Both the position numbers and the translations under genes were made by a program. The notes below the pieces were generated by a model. The model saw nothing but the letters and a program-made list of their open reading frames with translations, was not told the origin of the DNA and ran no database searches. 64,000 bases of DNA from Jilunia laotingensis (GTDB lineage: Bacteria > Bacteroidota > Bacteroidia > Bacteroidales > Bacteroidaceae): positions 2,418,001 through 2,482,000 of the forward strand of contig NZ_JACRTF010000001.1 of NCBI RefSeq assembly GCF_014385165.1. Reading direction: 5' to 3'. Positions 1-7,939 of the stretch are shown piece by piece (within the stretch, counting starts at the first letter, position 1; each line of letters opens with the position of its first letter).

Positions 1-71
1 CTGATATTAAAAACGCGCTTCGTCAAGCGTATGCTTTGAAGATTAACTACTCTTCGCAAATGCGTGAATAA
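1..71 (+). CDS. 3' end of an unidentified gene (partial)
   Basis: An open frame enters from the left edge and stops at TAA 69-71. Only the last 22 residues are visible, ending KINYSSQMRE. A strong rho-independent terminator follows 20 bases later, which supports this being a real gene end. The fragment is too short for me to name the product. Confidence 0.6.
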   Translation, partial: DIKNALRQAYALKINYSSQMRE

Positions 72-90
72 GTTAATTACTATATTATAG

Positions 91-129
91 AAAAGGTGCT
101 TGGAAACATTTTCCAAGCACCTTTTTTTC
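91..129 (+). terminator. rho-independent terminator
   Basis: Perfect 12-bp stem GGTGCTTGGAAA (95-106) against TTTCCAAGCACC (110-121) with a 3-nt loop, flanked by an A run and a T run. It ends the gene entering from the left and is symmetrical enough to work on both strands. Confidence 0.9.
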
Positions 130-221
130 TAAACATCCTTATCTTGATATTATTGAATGAGTTTCTTGTTTGAAATTTGTATGCGGTTTCGGCAGATACT
201 TGACCTTTTATCCCTTGACCT

Positions 222-755
222 TCATTGAACGTTGTAAACTTCTTTATGGATTCTTCTTTTCACTTCTTCAAAATCCCGGTCGCACTGCAAGTCACCTTTG
301 ACCATCAAATACATGGGAAGGAACGGATCCCCGGGTTTGTAGGGCGGTTGTTGATACTCTTTCTCCCATAGTGTGAATCCCTGGCGTTTATAGAAATTGA
401 TACGGCGTTGGGCCATTTCCTCTACGGGCATTTCTACTTCCAGAACGATGGGACGATGTAAATTTCCACTTAAATGTTCTAAGACGCTTTTTCCGTACCC
501 ACCGTTGCGTTGGTTGGGGTCGATTGCGAAATGTTCTACATAATAGAAGTTGTTGAAATCCCAGTAAGTAATAAAACCGATTGGTGTGTTTCCGTCAAGA
601 ATGAGATTATTATGGAAATTATCTGTATGATCGGTATAGTTGCGTAACTCTTCCAAGGAACGATATTCTTCCGGAGGGAAAGCATTGATAAGGAGATTCT
701 CCATGAACTGATAATGTTGTACATCGGATGTACGAATAGGTTGAAGTCTGATCAT
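222..755 (-). CDS. GNAT family N-acetyltransferase
   Basis: A 177-residue protein with the GNAT fold pattern: a mid-protein strand FYYVEHFAIDP followed by the acetyl-CoA loop RNGGYGKSVLEHL (the R/Q-x-x-G-x-G/A motif), then NFYKRQGFTLWEKEY, the usual C-terminal 'FY-x-x-x-GF' segment. Such enzymes transfer acetyl from acetyl-CoA to an amine. The substrate cannot be read from the sequence. It is a single gene on the minus strand with the M64 peptidase upstream of it. The ATG at 753-755 gives the normal family length. Confidence 0.85.
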   Translation of the reverse strand: MIRLQPIRTSDVQHYQFMENLLINAFPPEEYRSLEELRNYTDHTDNFHNNLILDGNTPIGFITYWDFNNFYYVEHFAIDPNQRNGGYGKSVLEHLSGNLHRPIVLEVEMPVEEMAQRRINFYKRQGFTLWEKEYQQPPYKPGDPFLPMYLMVKGDLQCDRDFEEVKRRIHKEVYNVQ

Positions 756-868
756 AAAAACAAGAATTAAATTAATAATTTAATAGACATTATATGGAAT
801 AAGAAATTGAGGTGTTGAGATTCAATCGCACTGTTTCCTATTCCGTATAGACTCTCTGATGAAGTTAT

Positions 869-2149
869 TTATTTGTTAGTATAAAATTCGATTATGTTTT
901 GGATAGATCGCTGACAGACCGGACAGAACGTGGGATATTTATTCGTGCGCATGCGACAGTCGAAAGCCGGTCGGTAAATGCCTTTCGCTGAATATCCTCC
1001 TCCTTCATACAGCCCCACGGGACATTGATCTTGCATGTTTTCCGGTGTAGGTACCGGGGTACCCGCTGGAATCATGTCTTCCCATTTGGAAGCGAAATCC
1101 ACACGTGTAGTGATATTCGGTTCCCACGGCTCTATATCGAGTGGATAAGTGTCGGTCATGACATCGTCGTCATAGAAATATTCATCGCCCAATCCTCCGA
1201 AGCTGTGCCCGAATTCGTGTGCTACGACAGGCTTGAAAGCCGGATGATGGGCTGCGGTCAGCGTGTATGAATTGTAGATACCTCCTCCGCCATATACCTC
1301 GGTGTTGGCGATGATGATGATGTGTTCATAAGGTATGCCGGCGAGCGCATTATGGATTGCTTTTATCTGATTGCTTGTTAGGTAGCGTTCGGAGTAGAAA
1401 GTATCGAAATGTGAGTTGTAGGCAGTCTGCTTCCATTCGTTCTTGCGGGGAACGCTTACTCCGCTATCGTCCGACGGACTAGCTACGGCCACCAAGTTGA
1501 ACCGGTTTTTCATTGATTTGAAAGGTTCGTAATAGAAGAGGCTTTCGCAGGTCTTTTCGGCATCTTTGTAAAACTGTTCCATTTCAGCTTCGGTATAGCC
1601 TTCCGCAAGAATGGCGACATCGATGCAGTCGGCTTCATTTCCGCTTTTCAGTATGTATTTATGTGGGGTGACGTGTGACGTTCCACGCTCATGAATCAAG
1701 ATGTCGTCCGGACGAACCGTGTGTTTCAGGGAAGCCGTCACTTTCCGTTCCGGGCTAAGCAATGTGATTTCTATTTTAGCCGGACGCAGAGGATAGGGGA
1801 GTAAAAAACTGTTTTCGAATCCTTTGGCTGTTTCTTTGGCTTCATCCGTTGTGAGCCACTCCTGGAAAAGAGAAGAAAAGGAAGTCTTGTAGATGCATTG
1901 TCCCGTTGCCAGGTCGGTCATTGTGATCTGGCCGTTACCTTCCAGAGGAAGCTCGGACAAATGATGCCGGCGTCCTGCCCAGGACGGCAGGCGGGAAAGT
2001 TCGTCCAAGTAGATGGACTGGTGGTCGGCATCACCGGTGAAGATATAATCTACCCGTAAGGTCTTATCGGCAAAGTAGTCTGCAAAATTCTGCGTATGCA
2101 GGTTTAAAACCACTAGAAGACAAAGAATTAAAAGTAGGTTCCGTTTCAT
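869..2149 (-). CDS. secreted M64 family metallopeptidase (IgA-peptidase-like)
   Basis: A 426-residue protein with an N-terminal signal peptide (MKRNLLLILCLLVVLNLHTQ). The zinc motif HEFGH lies at residues 311-315 and continues into SFGGLGDEY, the extended metzincin-like signature of peptidase family M64. Family knowledge: M64 members are secreted zinc peptidases, the founder cleaving IgA. The N-terminal ~120 residues look like a beta-rich prodomain (M64_N). Cys residues near the C-terminus (CPVGLYEGG, FDCRMR, FCPVCQ) are typical of the Bacteroidetes members. The substrate is unknown. A TAnnTTTG-type box lies about 25 bases upstream. Confidence 0.88.
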   Translation of the reverse strand: MKRNLLLILCLLVVLNLHTQNFADYFADKTLRVDYIFTGDADHQSIYLDELSRLPSWAGRRHHLSELPLEGNGQITMTDLATGQCIYKTSFSSLFQEWLTTDEAKETAKGFENSFLLPYPLRPAKIEITLLSPERKVTASLKHTVRPDDILIHERGTSHVTPHKYILKSGNEADCIDVAILAEGYTEAEMEQFYKDAEKTCESLFYYEPFKSMKNRFNLVAVASPSDDSGVSVPRKNEWKQTAYNSHFDTFYSERYLTSNQIKAIHNALAGIPYEHIIIIANTEVYGGGGIYNSYTLTAAHHPAFKPVVAHEFGHSFGGLGDEYFYDDDVMTDTYPLDIEPWEPNITTRVDFASKWEDMIPAGTPVPTPENMQDQCPVGLYEGGGYSAKGIYRPAFDCRMRTNKYPTFCPVCQRSIQNIIEFYTNK

Positions 2150-2173
2150 ATTTAGCGAATATTTATGTTTTTA

Positions 2174-2181
2174 CAAATGTA
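2174..2181 (-). promoter_or_regulatory. -7 box for the M64 peptidase gene
   Basis: Reads TACATTTG on the minus strand, matching the Bacteroides -7 consensus TAnnTTTG, 24 bases before the ATG. No convincing -33 TTTG at standard spacing was seen. Confidence 0.5.
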
Positions 2182-2255
2182 CGAACAATTGCCGACTTAT
2201 TCCATTTTTGGAAATAAAAGTAATAAATCATAGCATTTATTGCCGGAATTTTGTC

Positions 2256-2263
2256 TAACTTTG
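2256..2263 (+). promoter_or_regulatory. -7 box for the Lrp-type regulator gene
   Basis: TAACTTTG matches the Bacteroides TAnnTTTG -7 element, 36 bases before the ATG of the downstream gene. Confidence 0.5.
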
Positions 2264-2299
2264 CATTAACATTCATGTATTAAATCAATTTGAATAAAA

Positions 2300-2782
2300 A
2301 TGGGACATCATCAATTGGATACTTTAGATGAGCAGATTCTGAAGCTGATAGCAGAGAATGCACGCATACCTTTTCTGGAAGTTGCGCGGGCATGTAACGT
2401 TTCAGGAGCTGCGATTCATCAGCGGATACAGAAACTCACTAATCTGGGAATATTGAAAGGTTCGGAGTTTGTCATCGATCCGGAGAAGATCGGGTATGAA
2501 ACGTGCGCTTATATCGGGATTTATCTGAAAGATCCGGAATCGTTCGATTCAGTAACGCAAGCTTTACAGGCCATACCGGAAGTCGTGGAGTGTCACTTCA
2601 CAACGGGTAAGTATGATATGTTCATCAAAATATATGCGCGCAATAACCATCATTTGCTAAGTGTGATTCATGATAAATTGCAACCGCTGGGGTTGGCGCG
2701 CACGGAAACATTGATCTCCTTCCATGAGGCTATCAAACGGCAAATGCCGATCATAGTCGAAACGGAAGAAGAAGAGTTGTAA
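2300..2782 (+). CDS. Lrp/AsnC family transcriptional regulator
   Basis: A 160-residue protein with the two Lrp/AsnC parts: an N-terminal winged HTH (LDTLDEQILKLIAENARIPFLEVARACNVSGAAIHQRIQKLTNLGIL, about residues 6-55) and a C-terminal RAM/AsnC ligand domain (VVECHFTTGKYDMFIKIYARNNHHLLSVI, about residues 95-125). Members form octamers and sense amino acids. The ligand and targets are not visible here. It is divergent from the M64 peptidase gene and the two share a short AT-rich intergenic region, so it could act on that neighbour, but this is inference. The acidic tail TEEEEL is a minor oddity. Confidence 0.93.
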   Translation: MGHHQLDTLDEQILKLIAENARIPFLEVARACNVSGAAIHQRIQKLTNLGILKGSEFVIDPEKIGYETCAYIGIYLKDPESFDSVTQALQAIPEVVECHFTTGKYDMFIKIYARNNHHLLSVIHDKLQPLGLARTETLISFHEAIKRQMPIIVETEEEEL

Positions 2783-2889
2783 TATCCCTTGTTTGCTGGG
2801 AGTTTTGCCGATAAGGGAACGTGTACTGGCAGATTCGGATGCTATGATATGACTTTGGAGAAATCCGGCATATTATTTGTGAGTCAGTT

Positions 2890-3384
2890 TTACGCTCTAC
2901 TGTAATCAACAAAAGCATAGGAGCAGAGATGTTTCTCATCTTCAGGATGGGAGTCTCTGCTTTTTTCGTGCCAGGTGGCGGGATTGACATCGGGGAAGAA
3001 AGCATCGGCTTCCGGAGCTTCACCGTCTATTTCCGTCAGGCAGAGTTCATCGGCTACATCGATGGCTTGGCGATAGATGCTTTCGCCTCCGATGATATAT
3101 ACATGCTCGTTGTCGTTGCAACTTTTTAGAGCTGCTTCGAGAGAAGAGAAAACTTCCGCACCGAGAAATTCCGCCTTCGGATTGGTCGAGAGTACTACGT
3201 TGCGGCGGTTGGGCAGCGCGCCTTTCGGGAGCGACTCGAACGTTTTGCGTCCCATTATGATGGTGTTTCCGGTAGTGAGCGCCTTGAAGCGTTTCAAGTC
3301 GTTGGGCAACCAGAAGAGGAGTTTGTTCTGAAAGCCGATGGCCATGTTACGGTCTACGGCGGCAATGATACTGATGAATGGCAT
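2890..3384 (-). CDS. folA: dihydrofolate reductase
   Basis: A 164-residue chromosomal-type DHFR: start MPFISIIAAVDRNMAIG, the substrate/NADPH elements LPNDLKRFKALTTGNTIIMGRKTFESLP and the VYIIGGESIYRQAI segment near residue 100. It reduces dihydrofolate to tetrahydrofolate with NADPH. It lies 45 bases downstream of thyA on the same strand, so the pair makes a functional unit: ThyA oxidises methylene-THF to DHF and FolA regenerates THF. The usual LPW before the helix is replaced by LLFWLPNDL, a common variation in Bacteroidetes. Confidence 0.95.
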   Translation of the reverse strand: MPFISIIAAVDRNMAIGFQNKLLFWLPNDLKRFKALTTGNTIIMGRKTFESLPKGALPNRRNVVLSTNPKAEFLGAEVFSSLEAALKSCNDNEHVYIIGGESIYRQAIDVADELCLTEIDGEAPEADAFFPDVNPATWHEKSRDSHPEDEKHLCSYAFVDYSRA

Positions 3385-3429
3385 AGATGCTTGCTGTTTA
3401 TTGTCTGAAGAATTCCGGTTATTGTCCTT

Positions 3430-4224
3430 TCATACGGCAACTTTCCCCGCGATGTGCGGATGCGGATCGTAATTTACCAGTTCGAAGTCTTCGAAGTGGA
3501 AGTCGAAGATGCTTTTTACATCCGGGTTGATCTGCATTTGAGGCAGAGGGCGAGGTTCGCGTGTCAACTGTAACTTCACTTGATCGAGATGATTCAGGTA
3601 GATGTGGGCATCCCCCAAGGTGTGGATGAAATCTCCCGGTTTCAACCCGGTCACTTGCGCCATCATTTGTAGCAGGAGAGCGTAGGAAGCGATGTTGAAC
3701 GGAACGCCCAGGAATATATCCGCGCTGCGTTGGTACAGTTGGAGACTCAAACGTCCGTTGGCCACGTAGAACTGGAAGAAGGCATGGCAGGGCGGCAGGT
3801 TCATGTTGTCCAGATCGCCTACATTCCAAGCGCTTACGATGATGCGGCGCGAATCGGGATTATGTCTGATCGTTTCGACGGCTTCACTGACCTGATCGAT
3901 GGTGCCTCCCTTATAATCCGGCCACGAACGCCACTGGTATCCGTAGATGTGTCCCAGGTCGCCATTTTCATCCGCCCATTCGTTCCAGATACGCACACCG
4001 TGGTCTTGCAGGTACTTTGCGTTGGTATCTCCTTTGAGGAACCATAAGAGTTCGTATATGATGGATTTCAGGTGCAATTTCTTTGTCGTAAGGCAAGGAA
4101 AGCCTTCATCGAGGTTGAATCGCATCTGGTGTCCGAAGACGCTGATTGTACCCGTACTGGTACGGTCGCTCTTTTCTACCCCTTCGGTGAGTACGCGGTT
4201 AAGTAAGTCTAAATACTGTTTCAT
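3430..4224 (-). CDS. thyA: thymidylate synthase
   Basis: 264 residues, exactly the length of the E. coli enzyme. Catalytic cysteine in [12 protein letters not shown] at residue 146, the SDRTSTGT phosphate-binding start (residues 19-26), [21 protein letters not shown] and the conserved C-terminus PHIAGKVAV. It methylates dUMP to dTMP using methylene-THF. It is followed by folA 45 bases on. Its start ATG (4222-4224) lies only 5 bases from a TAnnTTTG -7 box, so its mRNA may be leaderless. A 22-bp repeat array lies about 205 bases upstream. Confidence 0.97.
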   Translation of the reverse strand: MKQYLDLLNRVLTEGVEKSDRTSTGTISVFGHQMRFNLDEGFPCLTTKKLHLKSIIYELLWFLKGDTNAKYLQDHGVRIWNEWADENGDLGHIYGYQWRSWPDYKGGTIDQVSEAVETIRHNPDSRRIIVSAWNVGDLDNMNLPPCHAFFQFYVANGRLSLQLYQRSADIFLGVPFNIASYALLLQMMAQVTGLKPGDFIHTLGDAHIYLNHLDQVKLQLTREPRPLPQMQINPDVKSIFDFHFEDFELVNYDPHPHIAGKVAV

Positions 4225-4229
4225 GCCTG

Positions 4230-4237
4230 CAAAGGTA
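4230..4237 (-). promoter_or_regulatory. -7 box for thyA-folA, very close to the start codon
   Basis: TACCTTTG on the minus strand matches TAnnTTTG; the ATG follows after only five bases (CAGGC). Transcription would start at or next to the A of the ATG, which implies a leaderless message. Confidence 0.5.
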
Positions 4238-4428
4238 GGATTATTTAATTGAAAATAATATTTCTCACGTCTACTTTTTGCGCAAAATGTGACGGGTTCA
4301 GTGATCTGTATACCGAACCTCCAGCTTGAGAAATGTCAAAAATATTTTATTCCCGGCATCTGCGCGGTAATAGCAAGCGGCAGACTTAAGTGATTGGTAA
4401 TCAGTGTTCGTGATACCCCCCCCTTTTA

Positions 4429-4516
4429 CCTCGGTGATCAACGCCCTCTTCCTCGGTGATGAAGGGCCTCTTCATCGGTGATCAACGCCCCCTTCACCGG
4501 TGAGGAAGAACTCCCT
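4429..4516. repeat. 22-bp phased tandem array A (4 units)
   Basis: Four contiguous 22-bp units at 4429, 4451, 4473 and 4495. The first three carry the core TCGGTGA at unit position 3-9; unit 4 has the palindromic core CACCGGTG. Units 1 and 3 share the 16-mer TCGGTGATCAACGCCC exactly 44 bp apart. Unit 2 (CTTCCTC) can pair with unit 4 (GAGGAAG). It is non-coding, between the stop of the phospholipase D-like gene and the thyA promoter. The remaining 4238-4428 segment holds a C9 run (about 4416-4424) and nothing else I can name. Confidence 0.85.
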
Positions 4517-4610
4517 CAGTCCCGGGACGGTTTTATGTCAAAAGATTTCCATTGATTCCGCATCAAGGCGAACGATCGGCCGCTCTATGTGTCCGCTGCC
4601 GCCTTAGTCA

Positions 4611-5885
4611 TCACAGGAACGGGGTGAACAGGTTGGCGAACCATCCTACGAACTTCTTCCACGGTGAACGCTTCTTCCATAATTCGGGTGTCAACTTTGT
4701 GCAATGCATCGTATCGGCTACGAACACGCTGTCTAGCTGTGCGGTGAACTTTCTGTTGAAGATGAAGGCATTCGTTTCGTAATCATAGCGCAGACTGCGG
4801 CTGTTCAGGTTGGCTGTGCCGACCGTGCAGAAGCTTTTGTCCACCATCATGATCTTGGAGTGGTGGAAACCTCCGTTGTAGAGATAGATATCGGCTCCCC
4901 GCTTCATCAACTTATGTACCTTATAGAGTGATGCATCCGGTGTGAAAGGGATGTCCGCTTTCGAAGAGATCATGATTTCCACTTTCGTACCTTTATCGAG
5001 GGCATGGTTCAATGCTTTGCGGATGGAGGAAGTAGGGACGAAGTAAGGATTGACAATCCGTACATTCTTTTTGGCCGCGTAGATGGACATGGCATACGTG
5101 TGGCTCAACATGCGGGTATTCTTCTTCGGAGTACGGTCGACGATGGCTACGGTTATCCCTTCGAGGCTGTCTGCCGGAGCCGTCGGTTCGGGGAAATATT
5201 CCTCGCCCATGATGTTTTGCCCGGTCGTTTTGTTCCAGATCGTCAGGAATATTTCTTGCAAGATATCGACCGCCGGGCCTTCCAGGCGGATATGCATGTC
5301 GCGCCATGTGCCGATTTTCGGGAGTCCGTTGATGTAATAATCGGCTATGTTCATGCCCCCGGTATATCCTATTTTCCCGTCGATGACTGCGATTTTCCGG
5401 TGGTCGCGGTGGGCTGCATGATTGATGTAGGGGAATTTGAACGGGTCGAACTTGACGATTTCTATGCCGCGCTCGCGTATGGCTTTCAGGTGTCGTTTCT
5501 TCAGCGGCTTGTTGTTCGACCAGTTGCCGAAAGCATCGAACAAGGCACGCACCTCTACGCCTTCCTTTACTTTTTCTGCCAGCAGGTCGAAGAGCGCATT
5601 GGCTATCGAATCGTTCCTGAAGTTGAAATATTCCAGATGGATGTGGTGCTTTGCGCCCCGTATGGCTTCGAAAAGGTCTTGAAACTTTTTACGTCCGCTG
5701 GTCAATAGTTTTACTTGGTTTCCGTAAGTGATCGGGATACCCGATTCCTGAAGGAAGTTGAGTACCATCTGCTCGCTCGACAATTCTGCCGTGTCTTGCC
5801 GTTGCACCAATAGACTATCGATTTCGTCTGCTTTCAGGTGGCCTATTGCCAAGAGCAACAGTATACTAATTATATATGATTTCAA
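4611..5885 (-). CDS. phospholipase D-like / cardiolipin synthase-like protein
   Basis: A 424-residue protein with two HKD (HxKxxxxD) motifs, HRKIAVID from residue 162 and HSKIMMVD from residue 342, the catalytic pair of the phospholipase D superfamily. The arrangement GKIGYTGGMNIADYY after the first and VGTANLNSRSL after the second is that of bacterial cardiolipin synthases, which condense phosphatidylglycerols. Unlike typical Cls proteins with two N-terminal membrane helices, this one starts with a signal-peptide-like segment (MKSYIISILLLLAIGHLKA), so it may work in the periplasm or on the outer leaflet. A cardiolipin synthase role is likely but other phosphodiesterase roles are possible. 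Confidence 0.85.
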   Translation of the reverse strand: MKSYIISILLLLAIGHLKADEIDSLLVQRQDTAELSSEQMVLNFLQESGIPITYGNQVKLLTSGRKKFQDLFEAIRGAKHHIHLEYFNFRNDSIANALFDLLAEKVKEGVEVRALFDAFGNWSNNKPLKKRHLKAIRERGIEIVKFDPFKFPYINHAAHRDHRKIAVIDGKIGYTGGMNIADYYINGLPKIGTWRDMHIRLEGPAVDILQEIFLTIWNKTTGQNIMGEEYFPEPTAPADSLEGITVAIVDRTPKKNTRMLSHTYAMSIYAAKKNVRIVNPYFVPTSSIRKALNHALDKGTKVEIMISSKADIPFTPDASLYKVHKLMKRGADIYLYNGGFHHSKIMMVDKSFCTVGTANLNSRSLRYDYETNAFIFNRKFTAQLDSVFVADTMHCTKLTPELWKKRSPWKKFVGWFANLFTPFL

Positions 5886-6193
5886 AACTTTGCGTCATTA
5901 TTTAGTTTACGATGAAACAAAGATACAACTTCTCTGTTCGAGCCACTTTTTTGTCAAGAGCAGTTTTATTATACTTTAACAGAACACGGCCTCTTTCGAT
6001 AACATCCGATGAAAGCTGCCGTCCGTTAGGGAGATAAAAAATTATCTTAGGATGAAAAAGGATTTTTCAAATAGGCAAACTGGTCGGATGACGGTTTCAT
6101 TTTTGTGAAATGGCGGTGTCTTTTTGAGTCGATGCCGTTCTTTGAAAACCCTTTCAGAGCCTTTGCAGGGAAGCTTTCATGACTGGGGCAAAC
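5886..6193. other. intergenic stretch without an identified gene
   Basis: AT-rich spacer upstream of the phospholipase D-like gene. A box TTGTATCTTTG-like sequence on the minus strand just before that gene (around 5917-5930) may be its promoter. Short open frames here have no recognisable content. Confidence 0.4.
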
Positions 6194-6232
6194 AAAAAAG
6201 AGGAAAGCTTTCGCTTCCCTCTTCTCCCTCAT
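6194..6232 (-). terminator. rho-independent terminator of the sigma-factor operon
   Basis: On the minus strand AGAGGGAAGC, a GAAA tetraloop and GCTTTCCTCT followed by TTTTTT. It lies about 90 bases after the last gene of the operon 7834-6320. Confidence 0.85.
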
Positions 6233-6319
6233 ACTAATGTGAATGTATGATTGTATTACGTTGACAAATATACGACATCGATTGATAAAAAGCAAGCTTT
6301 CTCGGCTTTTTCTTCTTCG

Positions 6320-6646
6320 TCATTCCATCGACCACGCTTTGCGGACTGCCAGAAAGAGGAGTACCGCGACGGCAATGATCAGCGATTTCGGATCGAAACT
6401 GTGCGCCCCGCTTTGTACCATCGAGACGAATATATCGCGCAACGTATTGACTACGGCTTGCAATCCGTCGAATACGAAGAACAGCACTATCGCTACGAGC
6501 GTGATGAACACGCTCCAAATCTTGAACCAACGGTTGATGCGGCACGGCAGATTGCGCATTACCCGGTGGCTGAAACCATTGTCCGCTATTTCTTGTTTCT
6601 GTCCGGCCAAGAATTCCCGGACCAGTTTGTCATCTGTTTCCATCAT
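6320..6646 (-). CDS. small membrane protein, probable anti-sigma partner (DUF5056-like)
   Basis: A 108-residue protein: a short cytoplasmic N-terminus (DDKLVREFLAGQKQEIADNGFSHRVM) followed by two hydrophobic helices (about residues 43-63 and 86-103). It overlaps the end of the ECF sigma gene by 17 bases, the usual position for an anti-sigma factor or a membrane regulator of it. The pattern 'FL..Q..EI.DNGFS..VM..LP' is one I associate with Bacteroides DUF5056 proteins. No zinc-binding anti-sigma motif is present. The anti-sigma role is an inference from the context. Start could also be the second ATG (6643). Confidence 0.75.
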   Translation of the reverse strand: MMETDDKLVREFLAGQKQEIADNGFSHRVMRNLPCRINRWFKIWSVFITLVAIVLFFVFDGLQAVVNTLRDIFVSMVQSGAHSFDPKSLIIAVAVLLFLAVRKAWSME

Positions 6647-7178
6647 ACCCGTTTTGTTTTAAATACGTTGCCAACTTTTCTTTTCCTCTCGACAGGTGGC
6701 TTTTCACTGTCCCGGCAGGAATCCCCACGATGCCTGCTATTTTATCGATGCTCACGTCCTCCATATAAAAGAGCGTGATGCAGGTACGTTCCATTTCCTT
6801 CAGTTTGCCGAGTGATTGGTAGATGTCCATCCGTTGTCCCACGTTTTCCTGTTCCACGCTGTTGAAGACGTCTACTTCACCGGACTCCAACCCCATTGTC
6901 TCCTTCCGGCTGCGAATATAATCATAAAATACGTTATAAGCAATGCGATAAAGCCACGTTGGGAAATTTGAAAGATTTTTAAAAGATGCGAGGCTCGTAT
7001 ACGCTTTGATGAACGTATCCTGTGCCAAGTCGTCGCTCAATTCGCTGTCGCCGCATGTCAAGTTGAGGAAGAAGCGTCGGATGGCCCCTTGATACTTCTG
7101 CACCAACTGGTCGAAGGCCTTGGTGTTGTGGAACACCACGACCTGTGCGACTAACGATATGTCATTGAGCCGGTTCAT
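6630..7178 (-). CDS. ECF-type RNA polymerase sigma factor
   Basis: A 182-residue sigma factor with region 2 (AFDQLVQKYQGAIRRFFLNLTCGDSELSDDLAQDTFIKAYTSLASF, FPTWLYRIAYNVFYDYIRSRK) and region 4 (LKEMERTCITLFYMEDVSIDKIAGIVGIPAGTVKSHLSRGKEKL). I chose the ATG at 7176-7178 (MNRLNDISLV) because it overlaps the stop of the upstream gene (ATGA) and gives the standard length; a longer frame to 7289 is out of place. The middle gene of a three-gene operon with membrane proteins on both sides, suggesting envelope-related signalling. Targets unknown. Confidence 0.92.
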   Translation of the reverse strand: MNRLNDISLVAQVVVFHNTKAFDQLVQKYQGAIRRFFLNLTCGDSELSDDLAQDTFIKAYTSLASFKNLSNFPTWLYRIAYNVFYDYIRSRKETMGLESGEVDVFNSVEQENVGQRMDIYQSLGKLKEMERTCITLFYMEDVSIDKIAGIVGIPAGTVKSHLSRGKEKLATYLKQNGYDGNR

Positions 7179-7834
7179 TTCTCTTCGTCCGTAGGTTTCT
7201 GTTTGCGACCCACGAGATACTGGCCGATGCCGGTGAACATGATCAACAACCCGATGCACCCCATGGCAAAGCTGTTGGTGAACGCCCAAAGGAAGATGAA
7301 CAAGCCGATGCCCAAGCAGATGTTTTTGATCCCCTTCGAAGTGGTATCGGCATTCAGGCTCTCTTTGAGGATGCTGTCCGGGATAGGCTGTCCGGAAGCG
7401 ATCGCTTTCTCGACCAGTCTGTAGCGGTCGCGACGGCTTTTGTAGCGGTAATAGAATGCGATGAAGATGACGAATATCGGGAAGCCGAAAATGAGCAGCA
7501 GTATGAACAGTGAAAGAGCGATGCCTGCACCGGCGGCACTGCCAATGTCTTTGAGCAGATCCGCCCGGATCAGGTTGATGTTGTGGACATCATCGTAAGC
7601 ATCCATATCGACCGTGTCCGAAGCGTCCTCCATGTCGCTCTCTACCGTCACGCCTGTGTCGGGCGTGTCCGTGTAATCGGGCGTATAAGTGGAATCCTTC
7701 GAGGGAGTCGTTTTCGCAACAACTGTTTTTATTCCTTTTGGAGAGTTGCTGTCCGCGTAAAGCACTGTTTTCTTTTGGGCCGCTAGCGAGCAGACGGCAA
7801 GCATTAAGGTCAATGTGATTAAGATCTGTTTCAT
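7175..7834 (-). CDS. membrane protein with signal peptide (DUF6249-like)
   Basis: A 219-residue protein with a signal peptide (MKQILITLTLMLAVCSLAAQ), an acidic Asp/Thr-rich linker (residues ~40-85), one hydrophobic segment near 105-130 followed by a basic YYRYKSRRDRYRL stretch, and two more C-terminal helices (about 170-205). The layout matches Bacteroides DUF6249 proteins found upstream of ECF sigma factors. Its stop overlaps the sigma start by 4 bases, so they are translationally coupled. Function unknown; it may be the sensor or stress input to the sigma factor. Confidence 0.75.
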   Translation of the reverse strand: MKQILITLTLMLAVCSLAAQKKTVLYADSNSPKGIKTVVAKTTPSKDSTYTPDYTDTPDTGVTVESDMEDASDTVDMDAYDDVHNINLIRADLLKDIGSAAGAGIALSLFILLLIFGFPIFVIFIAFYYRYKSRRDRYRLVEKAIASGQPIPDSILKESLNADTTSKGIKNICLGIGLFIFLWAFTNSFAMGCIGLLIMFTGIGQYLVGRKQKPTDEEK

Positions 7835-7905
7835 ATCTGGTTCTTTTTTTGTTTCTTTGTCCGTTAGACGTAGATAGGATGCCGGAAAGTTGCAAAGAGA
7901 CGAAA

Positions 7906-7913
7906 TATTTTTG
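7906..7913 (+). promoter_or_regulatory. -7 box for the rRNA methyltransferase gene
   Basis: TATTTTTG matches TAnnTTTG, 26 bases before the ATG at 7940. The divergent operon starts at 7834, so this ~100-base spacer must hold both promoters. Confidence 0.4.
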
Positions 7914-7939
7914 ATATTTGCAGGGATTAACAGAAGAAA

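Noticed and set aside
4429-4516. 22-bp arrays as a CRISPR array
   Set aside because: Units are contiguous without unique spacers, unit sequence is degenerate and no cas genes are present.
5004-5708. 234-codon plus-strand frame inside the phospholipase D-like gene
   Set aside because: The opposite strand carries both HKD motifs; the plus frame is a shadow.
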